Assembly: GCF_014646515.1 (NCBI RefSeq)
Contig: NZ_BMNK01000006.1
Span: 124,001 to 188,000 of the forward strand
Reading direction: 5' to 3'
DNA: 64,000 bases
DNA from: Nonomuraea glycinis
GTDB lineage: Bacteria; Actinomycetota; Actinomycetes; Streptosporangiales; Streptosporangiaceae
In this document: positions 30,430 through 38,228 of the stretch, in pieces
Numbering within the stretch: the stretch's first letter is position 1
How the letters are laid out: every line of letters begins with the position of its first letter
Program-made: the position numbers and the translations under genes
The notes under the pieces: model-generated
The model's input: only the letters and a program-made list of their open reading frames with translations
What the model was told of the DNA's origin: nothing
Database searches by the model: none

Positions 30430-31298
30430 GAGGGCTTCAGGCCGCACACCTCCAGCGCGTAGTCGATGAGACGATCCTGCTCCGGCTTGGCCGGGGCGAC
30501 GATGACCACGCGCTCCTCGCCTCCGTCGACGCTGGCCCGTACCGGGAACTGGAAGGCCTTCTTGGCCTCGGCGAAGGCGTGCGGGTCGCAGCGGCCGGGG
30601 GTGAGCTCGACCGGCGCCCGCGCCACCCGCTCCTGCGCGCCGAGCGCCAGCAGGGGGCTGTGCTCGCCGACCGGGGTGGCGATGTAGTGGGTGGTGCCGC
30701 CGATCGAGTGCACGGCCACGGCGCCGGCGCCGCGGCGGGTCAGCGTGAGGGTGCCGCGCATGGCCTCGCCCACCGGCTTCCACTCCGGATCGAAGGAGAT
30801 CTCGGCCGCCTGCTTGATCAGGTGCTCGGCGCACTCGTCGCGCACCAGCCTGGCCAGCAGCGGGTCGGGGTGCGGCACCTTGAACACCACCCGGCGCAGC
30901 TCCGGCTCGGACCCGGCGCGCAGGTGGGCCACCACGGTGGCGGGCTGGACCGCGGGCAGGCCCTGCGACGGGCAGACGGCCTGGCCGTAGGGAGTGGGGA
31001 TGTCCATCCGGTCTGTCCGGGGGATGTCGATGTCGGCCTTCTGCGGCGGGAGCGTGGTGAACGACGGGGTGACGATCTGGACGTCGGCGAAGTAGACCGG
31101 CGTCGCACCGGTGTTGCGGACGGCCACCTGCATCCTGTGCACCGGCTCGTCGGAGCGCCATTGGCCGAAGGAGACCGACAGGCCGGGCGGTGGATCCTCG
31201 GAGGGTGGGGGCGCGGGGGCGGGTCCGCCGCACCCGGACGCGAGCCCCGCGAGCACGAGCAAGACCATCAGCTGCTTCACCTGATGAACATTTAGCAT
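30426..31298 (-). CDS. Lipoprotein of unknown function
   Basis: The 290-residue protein has a lipobox LASGC (Cys23) and a Pro-rich linker, then beta-rich domains with MQVAVRNTGATPVYFADVQIVTP (an Ig-like pattern). Conserved Cys pairs could form disulfides. No family recognised. The start is uncertain: ATG 31298 or GTG 31280, neither with a strong SD. Convergent with the ANTAR gene, the stops overlap in CTAG (30426-30429). Confidence 0.7.
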   Translation of the reverse strand: MLNVHQVKQLMVLLVLAGLASGCGGPAPAPPPSEDPPPGLSVSFGQWRSDEPVHRMQVAVRNTGATPVYFADVQIVTPSFTTLPPQKADIDIPRTDRMDIPTPYGQAVCPSQGLPAVQPATVVAHLRAGSEPELRRVVFKVPHPDPLLARLVRDECAEHLIKQAAEISFDPEWKPVGEAMRGTLTLTRRGAGAVAVHSIGGTTHYIATPVGEHSPLLALGAQERVARAPVELTPGRCDPHAFAEAKKAFQFPVRASVDGGEERVVIVAPAKPEQDRLIDYALEVCGLKPS

Positions 31299-31470
31299 GC
31301 TGGGGGCGGGTCGTAAGTTGAGGACTGGTTACGACTCCGCATCCAAGTGCCGACAGTTCACCTGTATGACTGGCATGTACGTGCAGGCATTTTGTACGTT
31401 TCCGTCATTCGATCGGGAGTGCTCGGCGGTGCTGAGAGATCCCGGACCGTAAATGAAGGAGACAAACTTC

Positions 31471-32766
31471 ATGATCCGCATTGCTCCCATGGGGCGGGCG
31501 CTAGCTGTCGTGGCTGCCACCAGCCTCGCCCTGACAGCTTGCGGTGGTGGCAGCGACACCGCCGCACCCGCTTCGCCCACGGCCGCCTCATCCTCCGCGG
31601 CGGCGCCCGCGGCCAAGGGTGACGGCAAGCTCACCCTCGGCACCCTCCTGCCGCAGACCGGATCACTGGCGTTCCTCGGCCCGCCCGAGTTCGCGGGGGT
31701 GGACCTGGCCATCAAGGAGATCAACGAGGCCGGCGGAGTGCTCGGCAAGGACGTGGAGAAGATCCACACGGACTCCGGCGACACCACCACGAACATCGCC
31801 TCGCAGTCCGTGGACAGTCTGCTGGCGCAGCAGGCCGACGCCATCATCGGCGCGGCTTCCTCGTCGGTGTCGGAGTCGGTGATCGACAAGATCACGGGTG
31901 CCGGCGTGGTGCACTTCTCGCCCGCCAACACCTCTGACAAGTTCACCACCATCGCGGACAAGGGCCTTTACTTCCGCACCTCGCCGCCCGACAAGCTGCA
32001 GGGCCGCGTGCTCGGTGACCTGGTCGTGGCCGACGGCAACGACACGGTCGGCATCATGGCGATGCAGGACTCCTACGGCACCGGCCTGGCCGACCAGGTC
32101 GCCAAGACGGTCCAGGACAGTGGTGCCGAAGTGGTCGAGCGCGTCGACTACGACCCGAAGGCGGCGGACTTCTCCGCCGACGTGGCCAAGCTCAAGGCCA
32201 AGAACCCCAAGGGCATCGTGCTCATCGGCTTCGAGGAGACCGCCAAGGTCATCGGTGAGCTGATCAAGCAGGGTCTGCCGGCCGACAAGCACAAGTGGTA
32301 CATGGTCGACGGCAACACCTCGAACACGAACTACATCAAGATGCCCAAGGGCACCCTGAAGGGTGTCAAGGGCACCATCCCCGGCGCCGCGGCTCCGGAC
32401 GAGTTCCAGAAGAAGCTGCTCGAGGTCAACCCCGACCTTGAGGACTTCAGCTACGCGCCTGAGTCCTACGACGCCGCCAACCTGCTCGCGCTGGCCGCCG
32501 AGGCCGCCAAGAGCGACGCCGGCACCGATGTGGCGGCCAAGCTGGTCGAGGTCAGCAAGGGCGGCGAGAAGTGCAAGGACTTCAAGGCCTGCAACGAGCT
32601 GCTCAAGGCCGGCAAGGACATCGACTACGACGGCGTGAGCGGTCCGGTCGAGTTCAACGACGCCGGTGACCCGGCCGTCGCGACCATCGGCATCTACCAG
32701 TACGGCGACGACAACAAGTACGCCACCAAGGCCCTCGAGTACCGCACCGGCAACATCGCCGGCTAG
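31471..32766 (+). CDS. livJ: Branched-chain amino acid ABC transporter substrate-binding lipoprotein
   Basis: The 431-residue protein has a lipobox ALTAC (Cys24), a Ser/Ala/Pro linker and a periplasmic-binding-protein type 1 domain (LTLGTLLPQTGSLAFLGPPEFAGVDLAIKEINEAGG, IIGAASSSVSESV, FSPANTSDKFT). This is the LivJ/LivK-like Peripla_BP_6 family. ATG 31471 is 8 nt after AAGGAGA. The permease/ATPase genes livHMGF lie 0.5 kb away on the other strand, ending towards this gene. The true ligand may be a branched-chain amino acid, an amide or another compound. Confidence 0.88.
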   Translation: MIRIAPMGRALAVVAATSLALTACGGGSDTAAPASPTAASSSAAAPAAKGDGKLTLGTLLPQTGSLAFLGPPEFAGVDLAIKEINEAGGVLGKDVEKIHTDSGDTTTNIASQSVDSLLAQQADAIIGAASSSVSESVIDKITGAGVVHFSPANTSDKFTTIADKGLYFRTSPPDKLQGRVLGDLVVADGNDTVGIMAMQDSYGTGLADQVAKTVQDSGAEVVERVDYDPKAADFSADVAKLKAKNPKGIVLIGFEETAKVIGELIKQGLPADKHKWYMVDGNTSNTNYIKMPKGTLKGVKGTIPGAAAPDEFQKKLLEVNPDLEDFSYAPESYDAANLLALAAEAAKSDAGTDVAAKLVEVSKGGEKCKDFKACNELLKAGKDIDYDGVSGPVEFNDAGDPAVATIGIYQYGDDNKYATKALEYRTGNIAG

Positions 32767-32792
32767 TCGCTCCTGAGCTGAGACAACCCGCG

Positions 32793-32827
32793 AAGGGCCC
32801 GATCCTCCCCCCTGGGACCGGGCCCTT
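32793..32827 (+). terminator. Terminator after livJ
   Basis: AAGGGCCCG (32793-32801) and CGGGCCCTT (32819-32827) form a 9-bp stem with a 17-nt loop, 27 nt after the livJ stop. No long T-tract follows. Confidence 0.75.
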
Positions 32828-32838
32828 CCGCATGTCCG

Positions 32839-33249
32839 CTATGCGCAGCCTCGCGTAATTTGCCCCGCGGCGGCCCTGTAGCGCTTCAGGAGGGCCGCCT
32901 GGCGCTGCTTCGGCACATCGCCCCGTGCCAGCCCTTCGGTCGCTGTCAGGACCGTACGGACGGCCGGAGCGAGGGGGGACGGCAGGCGCGGGCCGAACTG
33001 GAGCGTGATGCCCCGCACCTCGGCCAGCCGGCCGAGCAGCGCGTCCTCGAAGTTCTGCGCCTGCTCGCGGCCCTCGGGTTCGAGCAGGAGGCCCGCGTAG
33101 CCGATGGCCGACACCACGCGCGCGCACGGGCTGTCGGTGGGGTCGCCGCCGGTGCTGTACGTGCCGCCGGAGGCGGGCGTCTGCTGGCAGGCGGCCAGGA
33201 CGGGCAACATGAGGGCGATCGCCGCGAATCGTGGTAACACACCACTCAT
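32839..33249 (-). CDS. Small lipoprotein of unknown function
   Basis: This 136-residue protein has a lipobox VLAAC (Cys21), a Gly/Thr/Ser linker and a helical domain containing ARVVSAIGYAGLLLEPEGREQAQNFEDALLGRLAEVRG and a C-terminal Cys. I do not recognise the family. It lies downstream of the livHMGF terminator on the same strand and converges with livJ. The start ATG lacks a good SD. Confidence 0.65.
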   Translation of the reverse strand: MSGVLPRFAAIALMLPVLAACQQTPASGGTYSTGGDPTDSPCARVVSAIGYAGLLLEPEGREQAQNFEDALLGRLAEVRGITLQFGPRLPSPLAPAVRTVLTATEGLARGDVPKQRQAALLKRYRAAAGQITRGCA

Positions 33250-33265
33250 TGAAAACCATCGCTCA

Positions 33266-33310
33266 GCAAAAAAACGGAGAAGGGGCCCACGAGGAGCCCC
33301 TTCTCCGTTT
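33266..33310 (-). terminator. Strong intrinsic terminator of the livHMGF operon
   Basis: A 15-bp stem (AAACGGAGAAGGGGC at 33272-33286 and its complement at 33296-33310) is followed on the minus strand by a run of seven T (AAAAAAA at 33268-33274 on the plus strand). It sits 12 nt after the livF stop. Confidence 0.92.
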
Positions 33311-33321
33311 CTGTCAGGCGG

Positions 33322-34119
33322 TCAGGCCTTGGCGAGCGTACCGAGGTAGAGCTCGATGACCTTGGGGTCCTGAGCGAGCTCGCGGCCGGTGCCGGTGTAG
33401 GCGTTGCGGCCCTGGTCCAGCACGTAGCCACGGTGGCAGATCTGCAGGCAGCGCCTGGCGTTCTGCTCCACCATGATCACGGTCACGCCGGCCTTGTTGA
33501 TCTGCTGGGCCTGGATGAACACCAGGTCCTGGAGCTTGGGCGACAGGCCCGCCGACGGCTCGTCCAGCAGCAGTACCGACGGCTCGGTCATGAGCGCCCT
33601 GGCCATCGCGACCATCTGCCGCTCGCCGCCCGACAGGGAGCCGGCGCGCTGCTTGCGCCGCTCCTTGAGGGCCGGGAACAGCTCGGCGACGAACTCGAAG
33701 CGCTCCTTGAACTTGCCGGGCACCTGGAAGGCGCCCATCTCGAGGTTCTCCTCGATGGTGAGGCTGGGGAAGACGTTGTTGGTCTGCGGGACGTAGCCGA
33801 CCCCGCGGGAGACCAGCGAGTGCGCCTTCATGTTCGTGATGTCCTCACCCTTGAGCAGCACCGTGCCGCTACGGATGTTGACCAGCCCGAACATCGCCTT
33901 GAGCAGGGTCGACTTACCGGCTCCGTTGGGGCCGATGATGCCGATCAGCTCCCCGTCGCCGACGTACAGGTCGGAGCCGTTGAGGATGTTGACGCCCGGC
34001 AGGTAACCGGCGATCAGCTCGTCGCAGCGCAGGACGGCGTTCTCGGCGCCGGCCAGGTGCGCGCTGCGGTCGGTGACCGCGGCCTGCGAGTCAGGTGCGG
34101 ATTCGGGGACGGCGTTCAC
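33322..34119 (-). CDS. livF: Branched-chain amino acid ABC transporter ATPase
   Basis: LivF is one of the two ATPases of the LIV-type importer. The 265-residue protein has Walker A GPNGAGKST, a LSGGERQMVAMARAL signature, Walker B LLLDEPSAGLSP and H-loop VEQNAR, as in other LivF proteins where the H-loop His is replaced by Gln-Asn. GTG 34119 overlaps the livG TGA and has GAGGAGG 8 nt upstream. Its N-terminal 30 residues are a low-complexity extension. Confidence 0.92.
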   Translation of the reverse strand: MNAVPESAPDSQAAVTDRSAHLAGAENAVLRCDELIAGYLPGVNILNGSDLYVGDGELIGIIGPNGAGKSTLLKAMFGLVNIRSGTVLLKGEDITNMKAHSLVSRGVGYVPQTNNVFPSLTIEENLEMGAFQVPGKFKERFEFVAELFPALKERRKQRAGSLSGGERQMVAMARALMTEPSVLLLDEPSAGLSPKLQDLVFIQAQQINKAGVTVIMVEQNARRCLQICHRGYVLDQGRNAYTGTGRELAQDPKVIELYLGTLAKA

Positions 34120-35051
34120 TTCTTCGCCTCCTCCTCGTTCTCGGCGACGAGTTCCTCCTCGGCCTCGTGGAGCTGCTGTTCGAGCTCGTCCTCCGAGAGA
34201 GGGGCGTCGTGGTGGGCGCCCAGGTAGGCATCGATGACGCGGGAGTCGGACATGATCGTGTCCGGTGGCCCCTCGGCGATGACGTTGCCCTGGGCCATGA
34301 CGATCACCCAGTCGCTGATGTCGCGGACCATGTCCATGTCGTGCTCGACGAACAGCACGGTCATGCCCTGCTCGCGCAGGTCCTTGACATGGCCGAGCAG
34401 GGACTGGGTCAGGGCCGGGTTGACGCCGGCCATCGGCTCGTCGAGCATGACCAGCTCCGGCCGGACCATGAGCGCGCGGGCCATCTCCAGCAGCTTGCGC
34501 TGGCCGCCGGACAGCGACCCGGCGAAGTCGTCGCGCTTGGCGTCGAGCTTGAACCGGGTGAGCAGTTCTTCGGCCCGCTCGGTGATCTCGTCCTCCTGGC
34601 CGCGCCACAGGCTCGGTACCAGGGCCCGCCAGAAGGTCTCGCCCTTCTGCGCCTGCGCGCCGAGCCGCATGTTCTCCAGCACCGTGAGCTTGGACAGCGC
34701 CTTGGTGAGCTGGAAGGTGCGCACCATGCCGGAGCGGGCCACCTTGTGCGCCGGCACGCCGTTCATGTTGCGGCCGTTGAACGTCCACTGGCCGGAGTCG
34801 GCGGTGTCGAAGCCGGTCAGCTGGTTGAAGAAGGTGGTCTTACCGGCGCCGTTGGGACCGATCAGCGCGGTGATGGAGCCGCGCTGGACCTCGACGTGCT
34901 CGACCTCGACCGCGGTGAGGCCGCCGAAGCGGCGCACCACGTTGTCGACCACGAGGATCGGGTCCGGCTTGGGCACGCCGGGCTCGCGGGCCAGATCCTT
35001 GAAGGCGGCCAGCGCCGCCGTTTTTTGCTCTTTGGTGGTTTCAGCGTGCAT
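34116..35051 (-). CDS. livG: Branched-chain amino acid ABC transporter ATPase
   Basis: LivG pairs with LivF. The 311-residue protein has Walker A GPNGAGKTT, LSGGQRKLLEMARAL, Walker B MLDEPMAGVNP and a normal H-loop (VEHDMDMV). It carries a 30-residue N-terminal extension and an acidic tail of about 30 residues rich in Glu at the C-terminus, both absent from E. coli LivG. The ATG overlaps the livM stop by 11 nt. Confidence 0.92.
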   Translation of the reverse strand: MHAETTKEQKTAALAAFKDLAREPGVPKPDPILVVDNVVRRFGGLTAVEVEHVEVQRGSITALIGPNGAGKTTFFNQLTGFDTADSGQWTFNGRNMNGVPAHKVARSGMVRTFQLTKALSKLTVLENMRLGAQAQKGETFWRALVPSLWRGQEDEITERAEELLTRFKLDAKRDDFAGSLSGGQRKLLEMARALMVRPELVMLDEPMAGVNPALTQSLLGHVKDLREQGMTVLFVEHDMDMVRDISDWVIVMAQGNVIAEGPPDTIMSDSRVIDAYLGAHHDAPLSEDELEQQLHEAEEELVAENEEEAKK

Positions 35052-36027
35052 CGATTGCTATCTCCCTCTTGTCACCAAAGATGCCTTGTGGTCGGTAGAC
35101 GAGCAAGAGGATCAGTCCAAGCCCGACCAGCAGGAAGCGGAACGGGCCGACCTGCGTGATGTCCATGAAGGTGATGAACCCCGACTGGACAGCCCCGCTG
35201 AGCACGCCGTTGACCAGCACCAGCAGCACCCAGAAGATCATCGAGCCGACGACCGGGCCGAACACGCGGGCGGCGCCGCCGAGGATCACGATGGTGTAGG
35301 CGAAGAAGGTGGTCTCGGTGCCGAAGATGTCAGGCTGCACCGAGGCGTAGGCCAGACCGTAGATGAAACCGCCGAGAGAGCCGATGACGCCGCCGAGGAT
35401 CAGCGACTGCATCTTGTAGGAGAAGACGTTCTTGCCCAGGCTGCGCACGGCGTCCTCGTCCTCGCGGATCGCCTTGAGCACACGGCCCCACGGGCTCTTC
35501 ATGAGCAGATAGACGACGGCGCACGACAGGCCGACGAGGATCCAGCCGATGGTCAGCACCCAGAGCACACGCTCGTTGAAGGTGAACCAGCCGAACCCGT
35601 ACGTCCCGTCCGGGTAGGGGTTGAGCGCGTAGAAGCCGTCGGAGAAGCCGCGCCGGCCGTCAGAGCCGCCGAAGACGTCCTTGAACGCCACCGAGCGGAA
35701 GATGAGCCGGACGATCTCGGCCGCCGCGATGGTGACGATGGCCAGATAGTCGGCTCGCAGCCGCAGTGTGGGGATGCCCAGCAGAAGGGCCAGCAGCACC
35801 GCGGCGGCCAGGCCGACCACGATGCCGATCCAGAACGGCAGCCCGATGACCGTGACGGTGACCGCCAGGCCGTATCCGGCGACCGCCAGGAACGCCGACT
35901 GCCCGAAGTTGAGCAGGCCGGTGTAGCCGAAGTGGATGTTGATACCGATCGCGGCGAGCGCGTACCAGACCGTCTCGACGCCGATGGCGGCCTTGACGGT
36001 GGTGGAGATGATCGTGGTCCAGTCCAT
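35041..36027 (-). CDS. livM: Branched-chain amino acid ABC transporter permease
   Basis: LivM, a 328-residue permease with about ten helices, carries HFGYTGLLNFGQSAFLAVAGYG, LRLRADYLAIVTIAAAEIVRLI, the cytoplasmic SPWGRVLKAIREDEDAVRSLGKN coupling segment and a C-terminal VYRPQGIFG. ATG 36027 follows GGGGGG; a longer frame to 36144 overlaps livH and is rejected. Forms the membrane channel with LivH. Confidence 0.92.
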   Translation of the reverse strand: MDWTTIISTTVKAAIGVETVWYALAAIGINIHFGYTGLLNFGQSAFLAVAGYGLAVTVTVIGLPFWIGIVVGLAAAVLLALLLGIPTLRLRADYLAIVTIAAAEIVRLIFRSVAFKDVFGGSDGRRGFSDGFYALNPYPDGTYGFGWFTFNERVLWVLTIGWILVGLSCAVVYLLMKSPWGRVLKAIREDEDAVRSLGKNVFSYKMQSLILGGVIGSLGGFIYGLAYASVQPDIFGTETTFFAYTIVILGGAARVFGPVVGSMIFWVLLVLVNGVLSGAVQSGFITFMDITQVGPFRFLLVGLGLILLLVYRPQGIFGDKREIAIDAR

Positions 36028-36038
36028 GGTTCCCCCCG

Positions 36039-37325
36039 TCAGCCGATTCGCTCGCGGCGGCCGAGGATGCCCTGCGGCCGGAAGAGGAGCACGATGATGA
36101 GTACGGCCAGTGCGCCGACGTTCTTGAGCTCCGGCGGTATCCACAGCGTGGACACCTGGACGAACAGGCCGACGATGATCGAGCCGATGAGCGCGCCGAA
36201 GGCGGTGCCCAGGCCGCCGAGCGTGACGCCGGCGAAGATGAGCAGCAGGAGATCCTGGCCCATGGTGAACTTCAGGTTCTGCGACAGGCCGAGCATGATG
36301 CCGGCCAGGCCGGCGATGGCGCCGCCCATCGTCCAGATGATGCGGATGACCCGGTCGACGTTGATGCCGGAGGAGGCCGCGAGCGCCGGGTTGTCGGCCA
36401 CGGCGCGGGCCGCCTTGCCGGTGCGGGTGCGCAGCAGCGCGATGCCGACCACGACGAGGACGGTCAGCTCGATGCCCATGGCGACGAGGTTCTTCGGCGC
36501 GGCCGAGATGGGGCCGATCTGCATGCCGGGCTGGGCGTTGTACTGCACGAAGGAATCGCTCTCACCGCCGAACACGATGAGGAACAGGTATCTCAGGAAC
36601 AGCGCCACGCCGATCGAGATGATCATCATGGCGATGATGCCGGTGCCCCGCCTGCGGAGCTGCCCCCAGAAGAACCTGTCCTGGCTGTAACCGAGCCCGC
36701 CCGCCACGATGACCGCCAGCGCGGCCGCGGGGATGAGATGCAGGCCGATGCCGGTGTTGAAGCCATAGGCGATCAGCGCGCCGAGCGTGACGAGCTCGCC
36801 GTGGGCGAAGTTGGTCAGGCCCGTGGTGCCGTAGATGAGGGAGAGGCCGAGCGCGGCGAGCGCGATGATCAACCCCAGGTTGAACCCCTCGAAGGTGAGC
36901 TGGGCCGCTCGCTGCCAGAAGGCGCTCGACGCGCCGTCGTCCCCCGGCGGCGCGCCGTCGGCGCTCTTGGCCTGCAGGGCGAACAGCGCGGTGGCCGGGT
37001 TGCCCTCGTACACCGTCAGCGAGCGCACGTTGGTCCCGCCACGGACCTCGACATCCTTGGGCAGGGTGCCGACGTCGAGCGTGACCTTGTACGGTCCTGG
37101 CTCGGCGATCGGCACCTCCCATGCACCCTGGGCGTTACTGGTGACCTCCTGGACGGGTTGTCCGCTCTCGGTGGTCACGACGATTTTCACGCCGTTCACT
37201 GGCTGGCCTTGGAGTTTGAGTGTTCCCCTCAGGCTCTGTTCCGGATCGGCCGCGTGGGCCGGAGCGGCGAGCAAGAGTATGAGTCCACCCAGGAAGGCCG
37301 TGAACGCGATCACGGCTCTGCGCAA
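36039..37325 (-). CDS. livH: LivH permease with an exported N-terminal carboxypeptidase-regulatory-like domain
   Basis: The C-terminal 290 residues are a LivH-type permease (GLSLIYGTTGLTNFAHGELVTLGA, GVTLGGLGTAFGALIGSIIVG, LFRPQGILG). Before this lie a signal peptide (about 1-24, ending AHA) and a roughly 90-residue beta-rich domain (LRGTLKLQGQPVNGVKIVVTTESGQPVQEVTSNAQGAWEVPI) like CarboxypepD_reg. UrtB permeases of urea transporters also carry an exported N-terminal segment, but of a different type. A TTG at 37325 with GAGGGAG just upstream is the best start; GTG 37313 is possible. It heads the livHMGF operon. Confidence 0.85.
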   Translation of the reverse strand: MRRAVIAFTAFLGGLILLLAAPAHAADPEQSLRGTLKLQGQPVNGVKIVVTTESGQPVQEVTSNAQGAWEVPIAEPGPYKVTLDVGTLPKDVEVRGGTNVRSLTVYEGNPATALFALQAKSADGAPPGDDGASSAFWQRAAQLTFEGFNLGLIIALAALGLSLIYGTTGLTNFAHGELVTLGALIAYGFNTGIGLHLIPAAALAVIVAGGLGYSQDRFFWGQLRRRGTGIIAMMIISIGVALFLRYLFLIVFGGESDSFVQYNAQPGMQIGPISAAPKNLVAMGIELTVLVVVGIALLRTRTGKAARAVADNPALAASSGINVDRVIRIIWTMGGAIAGLAGIMLGLSQNLKFTMGQDLLLLIFAGVTLGGLGTAFGALIGSIIVGLFVQVSTLWIPPELKNVGALAVLIIVLLFRPQGILGRRERIG

Positions 37326-37567
37326 TGGTGCTCCCTCAAATAGGTCAAGGCGGGGTTGTGCCCCTCCATCTCGACACGCGGGCATGCCAGGCACAACTGG
37401 GATGCTGTGGCGGGAGCTTATTGCGGCTACGCCCGGTTCAGTGTCGTTCGTCACCAATTAGAGACATGTGCGTGTCACTGATGTGAGCAAACAACGCGCC
37501 AGGTCAGGGGCTAAATGGGGGGAGACGCCTGGCGTTGCTTCCTGTGCGGGCTGACCTGGTTGGTAAC

Positions 37568-37644
37568 GAGCCCGGGGGAGACCTTTGGGGCCATATGAGG
37601 CCTTCGCGACCTCACTGTTATCTACTCGGTCTCCCCGCGGGCTC
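37568..37644. other. Large inverted repeat in the gene-free interval 37326-37752
   Basis: GAGCCCGGGGGAGACC (37568-37583) pairs with GGTCTCCCCGCGGGCTC (37628-37644) over 16 bp with one bulged base, enclosing 44 nt. A second inverted repeat, CCAGGTCAG (37499-37507) and CTGACCTGG (37551-37559), lies on its left. Both are between the thioesterase (upstream on the minus strand) and livH. They could be a terminator, a structured 5' leader of livH or a small RNA. No ORF is supported in 37326-37752. Confidence 0.6.
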
Positions 37645-37669
37645 CGCTGCCCACAACCGTAGCGAGCAC

Positions 37670-37755
37670 AGGGCGCTGCGCGCAAAGGGCGAAACGAGCT
37701 TTGTGAGGTTCAAGGGCGCTGCGCGCAAAGGGCGAATTCCGCTTTGTGAGGTTCA
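37670..37755. repeat. 43-bp tandem repeat (2 copies) ending at a stop codon
   Basis: Two 43-bp units starting AGGGCGCTGCGCGCAAAGGG run 37670-37712 and 37713-37755 and differ only in four central bases (ACGA versus TTCC). The final three bases of the second copy are the reverse complement of the thioesterase stop (TCA at 37753-37755), so the array abuts the gene's 3' end. Confidence 0.9.
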
Positions 37756-38166
37756 GCGGTCACGCAGCATGCAGGTGAGACGGGAGGTGCAGACCCGGCG
37801 GCCCTGATCGTCGGTGATCTCGATGTCGTAGGTCGCCAGCGTGCGTCCGCCGTGCAGCCGGGTGGCGACGCCCGTGACGTGCCCCGAGGTCGCCGAGCGG
37901 TGGTGGGTGGCGTTGATCTCGATGCCGACGGCGATCCGCTCCGGACCGGCGTGGATCGCCGCGGCGGTCGATCCCAGCGTCTCGGCCAGCACCACCGACG
38001 CTCCGCCGTGCAGCAGGCCGTACGGCTGCGTGTTGCCCGCCACCGGCATCCGGCCGACGACGCGCTCGGCGCTGACCTCGACGTACTCGACGCCCATCCG
38101 GTCGGCCAGGGTGCCGCGCTGCATGGCCGCGAAGTAGGCGGGTTCGAGGGGATCTGTCTGCGTCAA
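37753..38166 (-). CDS. PaaI-type hotdog thioesterase
   Basis: This 137-residue hotdog-fold protein resembles PaaI/YbgC-like acyl-CoA thioesterases: MPVAGNTQPYGLLHGGASVVLAETLGSTAA contains the conserved HGG turn and the Glu in the central helix, followed by VGIEINATHHRSAT and a C-terminal beta-strand region. A TTG start (38166) with GGAGG 7 nt upstream is used. Divergent from polA (62 bp). Substrate unknown. Confidence 0.88.
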   Translation of the reverse strand: MTQTDPLEPAYFAAMQRGTLADRMGVEYVEVSAERVVGRMPVAGNTQPYGLLHGGASVVLAETLGSTAAAIHAGPERIAVGIEINATHHRSATSGHVTGVATRLHGGRTLATYDIEITDDQGRRVCTSRLTCMLRDR

Positions 38167-38199
38167 GGGGATGCCTCCAGTCGTTCGAGCTCGGGTTTT

Positions 38200-38222
38200 C
38201 TGTCGTGGGTGGAGACTAGGCT
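38200..38222 (+). promoter_or_regulatory. RecA-NDp (PafBC-type) promoter of polA
   Basis: CTGTCGTGG (38200-38208), an 8-nt spacer and TAGGCT (38217-38222) match the actinobacterial RecA-NDp consensus (tTGTCRgtg-N8-TAgnnT), which PafBC activates under DNA damage in mycobacteria. The -10 ends 6 nt before the GTG of polA, so initiation would fall on the start codon. Confidence 0.65.
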
Positions 38223-38228
38223 GCCTGT

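Noticed and set aside
33433..34227. Plus-strand frames over livF/livG
   Set aside because: Translations are Leu/Gly/Val-rich shadow sequences; livF and livG on the minus strand hold all conserved ABC motifs.
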